Of a DNA stretch of 64,000 bases, positions 32,154 to 40,265 are shown piece by piece. The notes under the pieces are model-generated. The model did not search any database and was not told the DNA's origin. It saw only the letters and a list, made by a program, of their open reading frames with translations. The DNA comes from DASUPK01 sp963797265 (GTDB lineage Bacteria; Actinomycetota; Thermoleophilia; Solirubrobacterales; 70-9), in contig CAWCOY010000002.1 of the NCBI GenBank assembly GCA_963797265.1, forward strand, positions 124,001 through 188,000, in the 5' to 3' direction. Every line of letters begins with the position of its first letter. Positions within the stretch are counted from its first letter, which is position 1. Made by a program: the position numbers and the translations under genes.

Positions 32154-32471
32154 TCAGCCGAGCGCGCGCTCGACCAGCTCCGGTAGCTCCCGGACCATCC
32201 GGCTCCGTGGGACCGCCATCGCCAGGCCGGCGGCCTCCGCTCGCCGCTTCGTCTCCGTATCGGTGTGCTGGTAGAAGCCGATCACGGGCAGCTCGAGGTC
32301 GGCGAGCCGCTCGGGCGCGACGGCGTCGAGATCGGCGACGAGCAGGTCGATCCCGTCCAGCTCGTCAGGCAGCTCGGTGTCCTGCTCGACCTCGTGGCCG
32401 CTCGCCTCCAGCGAGGTCCGTACCCGGCTCGCCAGCATCAGATCCGCCACCACGGCGGCGATCCGGGCCAT
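32154..32471 (-). CDS. Small receiver-like (CheY-fold) protein, degenerate
   Basis: The 105-residue product MARIAAVVADLMLASRVRTSLEASGHEVE has the layout of a receiver domain: a strand ending in Asp at about 9, a helix, then DLLVADLDAVAP where the phosphoacceptor strand would lie, and LPVIGFYQHTD with the switch strand. The acidic pair and conserved Lys are not clear, so phosphorylation is doubtful. The start at 32471 gives the best N-terminal strand; the frame is open to 32588 across the start of the divergent GGDEF-EAL gene. It may regulate that neighbour. This is inferred from position only. Confidence 0.6.
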   Translation of the reverse strand: MARIAAVVADLMLASRVRTSLEASGHEVEQDTELPDELDGIDLLVADLDAVAPERLADLELPVIGFYQHTDTETKRRAEAAGLAMAVPRSRMVRELPELVERALG

Positions 32472-32542
32472 CAGGAAGTGTGGAGGCTCGCGCTCATCAT
32501 GCGTCCAAGCGGGCCATTTGACCAAAAAATCGGGATTCAGAC

Positions 32543-34561
32543 ATGGACGAGCGTTCCGATGGATCAGCCGTGGGGCGTTTTCCGCCACCGCGTCATTCGC
32601 ATCGCCGACTGCTCCCTTGGGCTGCAGTGGGGTTCTCCGTGCTCTGGGGCGCGGTCCTCGGTCTCGCCGTCTCGAAGAACGACCAGGACCTGGCCATCTT
32701 CGGCGTCGTCGGGATGGTGCTCACCGTTGTTCTCACCGTCCTGCTCCACCGCCAGCAGTCCGCCCTGCGCAGCCTGGCCGAGACCGACTCCCTCACCGGT
32801 CTCACGAACCACCGGGGATTTCAACAGGCGTTGAGGAGAGAGCTGCGGACCGCGGCCGGAAAGCCCGACAGCGTCGCCCTCGTGGTCCTCGACCTGGACG
32901 ACTTCAAGGCAATCAACGAACACCACGGTCACTCCTTCGGTGACCGGGTGCTACAGGGCGTCGGAACGCAGCTCCGGAAGTCGCTACGCGCCGGAGACAC
33001 CGCCGCCCGGACCGGAGGGGAGGAGTTCGCTCTCATCCTCCCGGGCAGCGACGCCGACGCCGCCCAGGAGATCGCCGAGCGCATTCGCATCGCCATCGCG
33101 CAGTTCGCCCCCGCCGAGTCCGAGCTCACCTGCTCCGCGGGGGTCGGGGTCTACCCGGTCGACGCCGACAACGCGGCCTCCCTTCTTCAGCTCGCCGAGG
33201 GCGCCCTCTACTGGGCGAAGCGCTCCGGCAAGTCGCGGACCCGGCGGTTCGACCCCGATCACGTCCAGCTTCCGGGCGACGCCCCCCAGCGCTACGAGAT
33301 CGAGCGCATCCTCCGTCACCGCGCGATCGAGCCCGTCTTCCAGCCCGTCGCCTCGCTCACGACCGGCCGCCTGATCGGCTACGAGGCGCTCGCCCGCTTC
33401 CCCGATGCCCCTGGGCGGCCGCCCTCGACCTGGTTCGCCCAGGCCAACGCCTGCGGGCTCGGTCCTCAGCTCGAGGCGGCCGCGATTCAGGCGGCCCTGG
33501 AGGTGCCCGGGCGACCCCGGGACGTCCACCTCGCCGTCAACGTGAGCCCCTCGGCTCTCTCCACGGACGTCGTCAAAAGCGTGCTGCCGGACGACCTCTC
33601 GGACATCGTCATCGAACTGACCGAGCACGAGGTCTACGTCGGGGACAGCCTGCTCGCCGACTCGCTGGCGGATCTGCGCGAGCGCGGTGCGCGGATCGCG
33701 ATCGACGACGCCGGGGCCGGCTACGCCGGCCTCAAGCAGGTCATGTGGGTGCGGCCGGACATCGTCAAGCTCGACCTCGATCTGACGCGGGCGATTCACT
33801 CGGATCCCGTGCGGATGGCCTTGGTCGAGTCCCTGGTGCGGTTCGCCCGCCGGGTCGGCGCCACAGTCTGCGCGGAGGGCATCGAGAAGCACGACGACAT
33901 CGAGGTCCTGGCCAACCTCGACGTCCCCTGCGGCCAGGGCTATGCGATCGGCCGACCGGCGCCTCCCTGGAGCCGCGTCTCGCCGCCGGCCGCGGAAACC
34001 TGCAGGGCCGCCCTCGCCCAGGCACTGATCTCCAGCCCAGGCGGGAACACTCAGACGATCTCGGCCGGCGACCGCCGGCTCGAGCACCTCAGCGGTCGCC
34101 TGGCCAACGCTCGCACGGTCTCCGACCTGCACAGCGCGCTCGAGCTGATCGCCGGCGAGCTGCACGCCGACAAGGTCGCCCTCTCCCGGTGGATGCCGGA
34201 ACTCGGCGCGGTCGAGACCCTCGCCGAGAGCGGCGAGGGTTCGGGCGAGGAGGTCTTCTCCGTCAGGGACTTCCCGATCACCGCCGATGTCCTCGAGCGC
34301 CAGACCGCTGCTCAGGTGATGGCGGGCGACCCGCGGGCGGACTCCGCCGAGACGGAGCTGCTGCTCTCCATGGGCTATCGGTCGCTGATCATGGTGCCGG
34401 TGGTGCACCGAGGCGAGAGCCTCGGAATCGTCGAGGCGATGAGCGAGGAGGAGCGCCCCTGGACGCGCACGGAGATCAATCGCGCCCGCATCATCGCCAA
34501 CCAGCTGACGTCGGTGATTCAGTCGCATTTCCGCAGCGGCACCAAGGCCGCCGCCTACTGA
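32543..34561 (+). CDS. Membrane GGDEF-EAL-GAF protein (cyclic-di-GMP turnover)
   Basis: A 672-residue protein with two N-terminal helices (about 25-68), a GGDEF domain starting at TDSLTGLTNHRGFQQAL with the active-site motif GGEEF near 158-162 and an RxxD inhibitory site (RAGD) five residues before it, an EAL domain with YEALARF near 280 and the downstream DDAGAGYAGLKQV metal motif, and a C-terminal GAF-like domain (about 525-665). Both catalytic signatures look intact, so synthesis and hydrolysis of cyclic-di-GMP are possible. It is divergent from the receiver-like gene at 32154. Confidence 0.9.
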   Translation: MDERSDGSAVGRFPPPRHSHRRLLPWAAVGFSVLWGAVLGLAVSKNDQDLAIFGVVGMVLTVVLTVLLHRQQSALRSLAETDSLTGLTNHRGFQQALRRELRTAAGKPDSVALVVLDLDDFKAINEHHGHSFGDRVLQGVGTQLRKSLRAGDTAARTGGEEFALILPGSDADAAQEIAERIRIAIAQFAPAESELTCSAGVGVYPVDADNAASLLQLAEGALYWAKRSGKSRTRRFDPDHVQLPGDAPQRYEIERILRHRAIEPVFQPVASLTTGRLIGYEALARFPDAPGRPPSTWFAQANACGLGPQLEAAAIQAALEVPGRPRDVHLAVNVSPSALSTDVVKSVLPDDLSDIVIELTEHEVYVGDSLLADSLADLRERGARIAIDDAGAGYAGLKQVMWVRPDIVKLDLDLTRAIHSDPVRMALVESLVRFARRVGATVCAEGIEKHDDIEVLANLDVPCGQGYAIGRPAPPWSRVSPPAAETCRAALAQALISSPGGNTQTISAGDRRLEHLSGRLANARTVSDLHSALELIAGELHADKVALSRWMPELGAVETLAESGEGSGEEVFSVRDFPITADVLERQTAAQVMAGDPRADSAETELLLSMGYRSLIMVPVVHRGESLGIVEAMSEEERPWTRTEINRARIIANQLTSVIQSHFRSGTKAAAY

Positions 34562-34924
34562 TCAGAGACTTCGCCGACGCAAGAAGTCTCGGCGCGCGCT
34601 CTCCGGCCGCCCCCACCACTGGACGACCTCGGCCCGTCCCTCCTGCGCGTCACGGACCCGCAGCTCGCCCGCGATCGCCTCGCGGTCGAGCTTGGTGAGG
34701 ATTCCCTTCACGGTCTCCGGCGCGGCGGCGTGCCCGAAGCGATGCGCGACGTTGATCCGCCAGTGCCACTCGGCCCTCGAATAGGGCTGCGCGTTGACCT
34801 GGGAGAGCATCACCGCGGCGTCGACATAGCGGGTCTCGTCGGCGATCCGCAGATCGAGGGAGAGGTCCGTCCAGTCATCGGACAGCGAGTCGATGACCTC
34901 CTGGAATTCCTCGGCGAGCGCCAT
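34562..34924 (-). CDS. Conserved-looking hypothetical protein
   Basis: The 120-residue acidic/basic protein has a helix EEFQEVIDSLSDDW, a strand-rich middle (LDLRIADETRYVDAAVMLSQVN), WHWRINVAHRFGHAAAPETVKGILTKLD and a Trp-rich VVQWWGRPE near the end. No signal or membrane segment. Codon use resembles the neighbours, so it is probably real. It ends convergently with the GGDEF-EAL gene with no spacer. No family recognised. Confidence 0.65.
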   Translation of the reverse strand: MALAEEFQEVIDSLSDDWTDLSLDLRIADETRYVDAAVMLSQVNAQPYSRAEWHWRINVAHRFGHAAAPETVKGILTKLDREAIAGELRVRDAQEGRAEVVQWWGRPESARRDFLRRRSL

Positions 34925-34975
34925 AGCCCGAACCCTAGATGAGTGATTCCGGGGCCGCGTGCGCCGGGGGCGCGA

Positions 34976-36361
34976 CTACCCGAAGAAGAGCTGCTCGAGC
35001 AGGAAGACGTTCAGGGCGATGATCAGGCCGGCGATGGTCCCCGCGATCGCCGTCAACCAGCGCGGGCTCGCCAGGGAGCCCATGAAGTCGGGCTTCGCGC
35101 AGATCATCAGCAGCGGGACCAGGGCGAAGGGGATGCCGAAGGAGAGGACGACCTGGCTGATCACCAGGGCATCGGTGGGCGGCAGGCCGACACCGAGGAC
35201 GACGAGCGCCGGGGCAAGCGTGATCGCGCGCCGCAGGAAGATCGGAATCCTGCGCTGGATGAACCCCTGCATCACGACCTGTCCCGACATCGTCCCCACC
35301 GATGATGAGGCGAGACCGGAGGCGAGCAGCGCGATCCCGAAGACGATCGCCGCGTTCGAAGAGACGAGGTCCCGGAGGCCGTCGTAAGCGCCCTCGATGC
35401 TGTCGATCTCGACCAGGCCGGAGGTGTGGAAGAGGCCCGCCGCCATCGCCATCATCGATAGGTTGACGAGCCCTGCCAGCGCCATCGCGATCACGACGTC
35501 GATGCGCTCGAAGCGCAGGATCTGCCGCTTCTCCTTCTCGTTGCGGCCGACCACGCGTCGCTGGGTGAGCGCGGAGTGCAGGTAGATCACGTGAGGCATC
35601 ACCGTGGCGCCGATGATCCCGGTGGCGAGCAGCACGCTCTCGGTACCCCCGAAGCCAGGAATCACCAGGTGCTTCAGAGCCTCGCCCCCGTCGGGCTCGG
35701 CGTTGACGATCTCGAAGGCGAAGCCGACGACGACGATCCCCACCATCCCCGAGATCACCGCCTCCAGGCGGCGGAAGCCGCGCTGCTGGAGCGCCAGGAT
35801 CGCGAACGCGATCCCGCCCGCGACCAATCCGGCCACGAACAGCGGCATCCCGAAGAGAAGGTTGAGCGCCAGAGCCGCCCCGACCACCTCGGCGATGTCG
35901 GTGGCCATCGCCACGACCTCCGCCTGGATCCAGAGCCCGATCGAGGTCCGACGTGAGAAGAGCGCACGGCAGGCCTCCGGGAGGTTCCTGCCCGTTGCGA
36001 TCCCGAGCTTCGCCGACTGCGTCTGGACAACCATCGCGATCAGGTTCGCCGCCAGCACCACCCAGAGCAGCAGGTAGCCGAACTTCGCGCCGCCGGCGAT
36101 GTTGGTCGCGAAGTTGCCCGGGTCGATGTAGGCGACCGCGGCGATGAAGGCTGGCCCCAGGAAGGGCCAGAGCCTGGGCAACCCGCGTGTGTGCCCGTCC
36201 AGGGAACGTCGGGCGGCCCGGGCGACGGCGGCCTCTCCAGGGAGGGCGCCCTCAACCGCGCCGTTGCCCTCGACCGATTGCGCTGGGGCTGAGGCCGCGC
36301 CGGGAACCGGCTCGACGAGGGAGGCTTCCTCCTCGGTGACTCTGAGGTCAGGCTTGTTCAT
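34976..36361 (-). CDS. mntH: Nramp-family divalent metal (Mn) transporter
   Basis: A proton-coupled importer of Mn(II) and related metals. The 461-residue protein has the Nramp signature DPGN in AAVAYIDPGNFATNI on helix 1 and the metal-site motif in ATVMPHVIYLHSAL on helix 6, eleven predicted helices and a 60-residue polar N-terminal tail that is longer than usual. The ATG overlaps the stop of the upstream DtxR-type regulator gene (ATGA), so the two form one operon under that regulator. Confidence 0.92.
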   Translation of the reverse strand: MNKPDLRVTEEEASLVEPVPGAASAPAQSVEGNGAVEGALPGEAAVARAARRSLDGHTRGLPRLWPFLGPAFIAAVAYIDPGNFATNIAGGAKFGYLLLWVVLAANLIAMVVQTQSAKLGIATGRNLPEACRALFSRRTSIGLWIQAEVVAMATDIAEVVGAALALNLLFGMPLFVAGLVAGGIAFAILALQQRGFRRLEAVISGMVGIVVVGFAFEIVNAEPDGGEALKHLVIPGFGGTESVLLATGIIGATVMPHVIYLHSALTQRRVVGRNEKEKRQILRFERIDVVIAMALAGLVNLSMMAMAAGLFHTSGLVEIDSIEGAYDGLRDLVSSNAAIVFGIALLASGLASSSVGTMSGQVVMQGFIQRRIPIFLRRAITLAPALVVLGVGLPPTDALVISQVVLSFGIPFALVPLLMICAKPDFMGSLASPRWLTAIAGTIAGLIIALNVFLLEQLFFG

Positions 36362-37059
36362 CGCACCGGCCCCCGCTGGACCCTGATGCTCTCGGCGAGC
36401 TGCGCGCCGAGCGGGTGCGTGCGGCCCGCGATCTCGACCATCAGCGGTCCTCCGAACGGCTCCCGTGATTGGACCAGGAGCCGGTCGCCGGGCTGGATCT
36501 CGCGCTCAGCCAGGTACCGGAGCATCGATGCGTCGCTGTCCGAGACGCGCTCGAAGACGCCATGCTCGCCCGGCTCGAGCTCGCTGAGGGGCACCGAGTC
36601 CTCGACGGTGACCGCGAGATCGCGATCCGGGATCGGGTCTCCGTGCGGATCGCGCACGGGCTGACCGAGCTTGGCCGCGATCAGTTCCTCGAGTTCCTCG
36701 GAGATGTGGTGCTCCAGGACCTCCGCCTCGGTGTGGACCCGGTCCCAGGGCATCTCGAGCACCTCGGCGAGGAACAGCTCGATCAGCCGGTGGTGCCGGA
36801 TCATCTCCAGGGCAATCCGCTCGCCCTCGGGCGTCAGGCGGGCGCCGTGATAGGGCTCGTACTCGACGACGCCCTCGTCGGCGAGCCGCTTCAGCATCCC
36901 CGACGCGGAGGCGGGCGTGACGCCGAGCCGCATCGCGACGGCCTTGGTGCCGATGGCCGTCTTGCCCCGCCCCTGCAGCTCGTACAGCGCCTTGGCGTAG
37001 TTCTCGGCCGCCTCGTTCGTTCGTCGCTTGGGATGCGCGTTATGGGCCTGGCTCGCCAT
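36358..37059 (-). CDS. mntR: DtxR/MntR-family metal-dependent repressor
   Basis: A DNA-binding winged helix (ENYAKALYELQGRGKTAIGTKAVAMRLGVTPASASGMLKRL, in two parts about 22-62) is followed by the dimerisation/metal domain (RHHRLIELFLAEVLEMPWDRVHTEAEVLEHHIS, with the His/Glu ligands typical of DtxR proteins) and a C-terminal SH3-like FeoA domain (EIQPGDRLLVQSREPFGGPLMVEIAG). The three-domain form is closer to IdeR/DtxR than to short MntR, but the coupling to an Nramp importer points to manganese sensing. The start at 37059 is chosen; an imperfect palindrome lies just upstream. Confidence 0.88.
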   Translation of the reverse strand: MASQAHNAHPKRRTNEAAENYAKALYELQGRGKTAIGTKAVAMRLGVTPASASGMLKRLADEGVVEYEPYHGARLTPEGERIALEMIRHHRLIELFLAEVLEMPWDRVHTEAEVLEHHISEELEELIAAKLGQPVRDPHGDPIPDRDLAVTVEDSVPLSELEPGEHGVFERVSDSDASMLRYLAEREIQPGDRLLVQSREPFGGPLMVEIAGRTHPLGAQLAESIRVQRGPVR

Positions 37060-37089
37060 CGCGCAAATTGATAGCACATGCAAACTCGG

Positions 37090-37109
37090 AAGTTCGGCAC
37101 TCCTAACTT
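37090..37109. promoter_or_regulatory. Probable DtxR/MntR operator
   Basis: AAGTTCGGCACTCCTAACTT is an imperfect 20-bp palindrome (7 of 8 outer positions pair) between the divergent mntR-mntH operon and the ygfZ-like gene, 31 bases before the repressor start. The TTAGG-like half sites resemble those of DtxR-type repressors. Autoregulation by metal-loaded MntR is likely. Confidence 0.5.
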
Positions 37110-37134
37110 TTCAGCCACTCCGTAGAATCGATCC

Positions 37135-38094
37135 ATGGCCGAGATCGCGACAACGGTTGAGCTCGACGGGCAGTACAGGGCCCTGCGCGAGGAGGCCGGA
37201 TACCTGCCCCGGGAACGCACAGCGCTCACCGTCCGCGGACCGGACGCCGTCGAGTACCTGCAGGGACAGCTCACGAACGACATCGAGGCGCTCGAGCCCA
37301 TGGGGGGCTGCTACGCGGCCCTGCTCGACCGCAAGGGCCATCTCCAGTCGGACATGCGGGTGCTGAATCTCGAAAACGGAGAGATCTGGCTCGATCTCGA
37401 GCCCGGTCCCGCCCCGGCGGTGCTCAAGCACCTGCGCACCTACAGCATCGGCAGGGAGGTCGAGATCGAGGACGTGAGCGACCGCTGGGCGATCACCTCC
37501 CTGCTCGGCCCACGGGCAGACGAGCTCAGCGGGTTCGAGGGCCTCGGACCGGAGCACGCCCAGCGCTTCCGCGACTGGGATGGCGTCGAGGTGCTCGCGG
37601 TCGCCACCGACGTCGGGCTCGACCTGATCACCAAGCCCGACGACTCAGCCGGCCTGGCCGAGCGGCTGGCTGCGGCGGGTGCCGCCCAGGTGAGCGAGCC
37701 GGCCGCCGAGATCCTCCGGGTCGAATCAGGCCGGCCCCGCTTCGGCCGAGACATGGGCCCCGAGGCGATGCCGGCGGAGGCCGGGATCACCGAGCGCGCG
37801 GTGGACTTCGAGAAGGGCTGCTACATCGGGCAGGAACCGGTGGCGCGGCTGCACTATCGCGGCAAGCCGAACCGCACCCTGCGCGGGCTGCGTCTGAGCG
37901 AACCCGCCGAGCACGGCGATCCGCTGCGGTTGGGCGACCGGGAAGTGGGCACGATCGGCACCGCCTGCCTCTCCCCCAGCCTCGGTCCGATCGCTCTTGC
38001 GATCGTCAGGCGCGAAGCCGCCGAGGGCGACCGGCTCGCCGTGGGCGACGGCGATGTCACGGCCGAGGTCGTCGGGCTGCCCTTCACGGCCTGA
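37135..38094 (+). CDS. ygfZ: YgfZ/GcvT-like tetrahydrofolate-binding protein
   Basis: The 319-residue protein has a GcvT-like fold with the diagnostic KGCYIGQEPVARLHYRGKP motif near 226-244, whose Cys is essential in YgfZ. The N-terminal YLQGQLTNDIEAL and LLDRKGHLQSDMRVL are also typical. YgfZ uses tetrahydrofolate to help assemble or repair iron-sulfur clusters in certain enzymes. The ATG is clear. Its divergent neighbour is the manganese operon; a functional link is not evident. Confidence 0.9.
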   Translation: MAEIATTVELDGQYRALREEAGYLPRERTALTVRGPDAVEYLQGQLTNDIEALEPMGGCYAALLDRKGHLQSDMRVLNLENGEIWLDLEPGPAPAVLKHLRTYSIGREVEIEDVSDRWAITSLLGPRADELSGFEGLGPEHAQRFRDWDGVEVLAVATDVGLDLITKPDDSAGLAERLAAAGAAQVSEPAAEILRVESGRPRFGRDMGPEAMPAEAGITERAVDFEKGCYIGQEPVARLHYRGKPNRTLRGLRLSEPAEHGDPLRLGDREVGTIGTACLSPSLGPIALAIVRREAAEGDRLAVGDGDVTAEVVGLPFTA

Positions 38095-38142
38095 GGAGTA
38101 GTTGCGCTGCGCGTCCCTCGGTTCGGCTAGATTCCTCCGCGC

Positions 38143-38553
38143 ATGCTGCGGGAGAGGGGCAGAGTGCTGCTGTTCGCCGCCGCCCTCGTCACGGCGCTGG
38201 CGGTAGCGGGCTGCGGCAGCGACGACTTCAAGAATGACCCGCGGCCTCCCGTCCCCGCCGAGGTCTCCGTGAAGATCGCCAAGGACGGGGTAGCCGTCTC
38301 ACCGAAGGAGTTCGGCGCCGGCCTGGTCAACTTCACGATCGCGAACCTGACCACGGCGCCCGGAACGCTTGCGATCCACGGCCCGGTCGACGCCGACAGC
38401 AGTGAAATCCCGCCGGCGGGCACGGACACGGTGAAGGTCGACATGAAGACCGGCAGCTACGAGGCGAGCGTCAGCGGGATCGCGGTGCGGCCGTTCAGCT
38501 TCACCGTCGGGCCCGAGCGGTCCTCCGGCCAGAACGACCTGCTGCTCCCCTAA
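38143..38553 (+). CDS. Small lipoprotein with an immunoglobulin/cupredoxin-like domain
   Basis: The 136-residue protein has a lipoprotein signal with lipobox LAVAGC (Cys at 23), a short linker with DPRPPVPAE and a beta-rich domain (VSVKIAKDGVAVSPKEFGAGLVNFTIANLT and TVKVDMKTGSYEASVSGIAVRPF) whose strand pattern resembles a cupredoxin or Ig fold. There are no obvious copper-binding His/Cys residues at the C-terminal end. Function unknown. It probably sits on the outer face of the membrane. Confidence 0.7.
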   Translation: MLRERGRVLLFAAALVTALAVAGCGSDDFKNDPRPPVPAEVSVKIAKDGVAVSPKEFGAGLVNFTIANLTTAPGTLAIHGPVDADSSEIPPAGTDTVKVDMKTGSYEASVSGIAVRPFSFTVGPERSSGQNDLLLP

Positions 38554-38557
38554 CGGG

Positions 38558-38833
38558 CTATCTCCGATTCTCGCCGGAGCCGGCCACGAGCCGCTCGAAG
38601 ACGGTGCTGACCATCAGATTGAGCCGGGCGAGGCCATCTGCATTGCCGCCCGTGGAAAGGCTTCCAGCCACCCGGTTGAGGTCGATGCGGTGCAATGCGG
38701 GGCCTCCACCCCTCCGCCGCGATGGTGCTGTGTTCTCGGACGCTTCCATGTTCTCTCTGCTGGATATTTCGTCGGCGTCGGGCCGGTCCCTGACGTTTTC
38801 TTGAGCGCCTGGACGCAATTCCCGACCGGTCAT
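38558..38833 (-). CDS. Small hypothetical protein coupled to the DUF2130-like gene
   Basis: The frame starts at an ATG overlapping the stop of the upstream nuclease-like gene (ATGA), and a second ATG at 38749 begins MEASENTAPSR, resembling the MEASEKPQ start of that gene. The last 45 residues (HRIDLNRVAGSLSTGG and LARLNLMVSTVFERLVAG) look like one or two helices. No family is recognised. Translational coupling suggests that it works with the upstream protein. Confidence 0.5.
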   Translation of the reverse strand: MTGRELRPGAQENVRDRPDADEISSRENMEASENTAPSRRRGGGPALHRIDLNRVAGSLSTGGNADGLARLNLMVSTVFERLVAGSGENRR

Positions 38834-40170
38834 TTGTCCTCTTCGGCGACCTCGATCAGGGACTCCACGCGCTCGAGCCTGGCGCGGACCGCCTCGACCA
38901 TCTCGTCCAGGGTGGCGCGCGCCTTGTCAGAGCTCGTCTTGATCCCGGTCAGCGTCGACCGGATCGACTGCGCCGCCTTCAGGCAGGAGATCGCCTCCTC
39001 TGCCGCGATGCGCACCTCGGCTGCGTCGACGGTCATATCCTGCTCGCGGGCCATAACGACCCGGGCCGCCGCCAGTCGGTAGGCGACCTCCAGGGCCAGA
39101 CCGTCGGGCTCGTCGCGATCGACCGCGACGATCAGCTTGTTTCCCTCGTACTCGACGAGGGTCTCCCGCCCGGCGGGCACGCGGTCCTCACCGGCAACGA
39201 CAAGGACGGCGAACGAGGCGGCGCGTGCCGCCATCGCCTCGTTGAGCTCGCTCCAAGCGACGTTCTTCGAGAGCTGCTTGTTCTTGGCCTCGAACACGAT
39301 CCGGCCGGCGGACGGGCCACAGGCCGCGCCCAGCTCGATCAGGGTGTCGCCCTTCTTACCGCCGCCCTCGGCGCCCTCGCCACCGGTGTGAGATGAGGCG
39401 TCGCCGCGCATCGCGGCGATCCGCTCCAGTGCCCGATCAACGCGGTCCTCGAAGCTCCGGCCCTTGCGGGTCCCGGCCTCCTCGGATTCTTCGAGGGCCT
39501 CGCGGCCCTGTTCGAGCCCGGCGAGCTCCGCGGCGCGGCTGAGCAGCTCGTCGACCTTCGACTCGAGTTTCTGGTCGCGGGAATCCTGGTCCTCCTTGCG
39601 ATCGCGGGCCCAGGTCCGCAACGAGGACATGATCGGGTCCAGCGGATTTCGCTCGTCGTCGGCGGAGAGCCTGCGCATGAACTCCTCGTCGCGCTCGTCG
39701 AGCATCCGCTTGATCTGGGCCTGGACCGCGCCCTCGCGGTCCTCCCCGAAGGTGGAGGCGATCTGCTCGGAGAGCTCCTCGCTGTGAGACTCGAGCGCCT
39801 GGCCGAGCGCGCCCGGCCCCTCCTCGCCGCCGAGTGCCCGCCGCAGACCCTCCTCGATCCGCTCGACGGCCTGCCGGTGCGTCTCCTCGACCGTCTCGCT
39901 GTGGGAGCGGCTGAGCCGCTCGAACTCCCGGCGGACGTAGTCGACCTCGATCGCGGTGTCCTCGCGATCCAGGACCCTCGTGCCGATCTCGATTGCGCGT
40001 CGCACCGATCGCGCGGGCTCCTCACCCGTCTCGGCACGCTCCCGCACCACGCGTGCGGTCTCCTGGTCGGTGATCGTGAGCCCCTCGATCACGATCCGGT
40101 CCTCGACCACACGGACCGAGCCGGAGTCGTCCTGATCGAGTGCCAGCTGTGGCTTCTCCGAGGCTTCCAT
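38830..40170 (-). CDS. Coiled-coil protein with a DUF2130-like PD-(D/E)XK nuclease core
   Basis: The 446-residue protein has an N-terminal region (about 20-80), a long acidic coiled coil (about 75-235; EFERLSRSHSETVEETHRQ, KLESKVDELLSRAAEL) and a core around 235-345. That core has GRSFEDRVDRALERIA, then KKGDTLIELGAACG and GRIVFEAKNKQLSKNV, i.e. a D...ExK arrangement as in PD-(D/E)XK nucleases and DUF2130 proteins, then ASFAVLVVAGEDRVP. A final helical part follows. It may act on DNA ends or in repair; no substrate is known. Start ATG 40170 lies within a perfect inverted repeat. The domain assignment is by motif only. Confidence 0.65.
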   Translation of the reverse strand: MEASEKPQLALDQDDSGSVRVVEDRIVIEGLTITDQETARVVRERAETGEEPARSVRRAIEIGTRVLDREDTAIEVDYVRREFERLSRSHSETVEETHRQAVERIEEGLRRALGGEEGPGALGQALESHSEELSEQIASTFGEDREGAVQAQIKRMLDERDEEFMRRLSADDERNPLDPIMSSLRTWARDRKEDQDSRDQKLESKVDELLSRAAELAGLEQGREALEESEEAGTRKGRSFEDRVDRALERIAAMRGDASSHTGGEGAEGGGKKGDTLIELGAACGPSAGRIVFEAKNKQLSKNVAWSELNEAMAARAASFAVLVVAGEDRVPAGRETLVEYEGNKLIVAVDRDEPDGLALEVAYRLAAARVVMAREQDMTVDAAEVRIAAEEAISCLKAAQSIRSTLTGIKTSSDKARATLDEMVEAVRARLERVESLIEVAEEDK

Positions 40171-40196
40171 GGTGACTTTTGAACGTAGTCACCATG
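40168..40196. promoter_or_regulatory. Perfect 10-bp inverted repeat across divergent starts
   Basis: CATGGTGACT (40168-40177) and AGTCACCATG (40187-40196) are perfect inverted copies with a 9-base spacer. The left arm contains the start codon of the nuclease-like gene on the - strand and the right arm an in-frame ATG for ccr. Such a dyad could bind a repressor shared by both genes, or reflect an mRNA hairpin at the ribosome-binding region. Confidence 0.55.
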
Positions 40197-40265
40197 CCGG
40201 ACGGGAACCTGACATCGGACCGTCGAATACGATCCAGCCGTCCACGACCACCGAACGGGAGTCAC

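Noticed and set aside
32984..34528. A 514-codon open frame opposite the GGDEF-EAL gene
   Set aside because: High-GC antisense shadow; the + strand carries intact GGDEF, EAL and GAF motifs.
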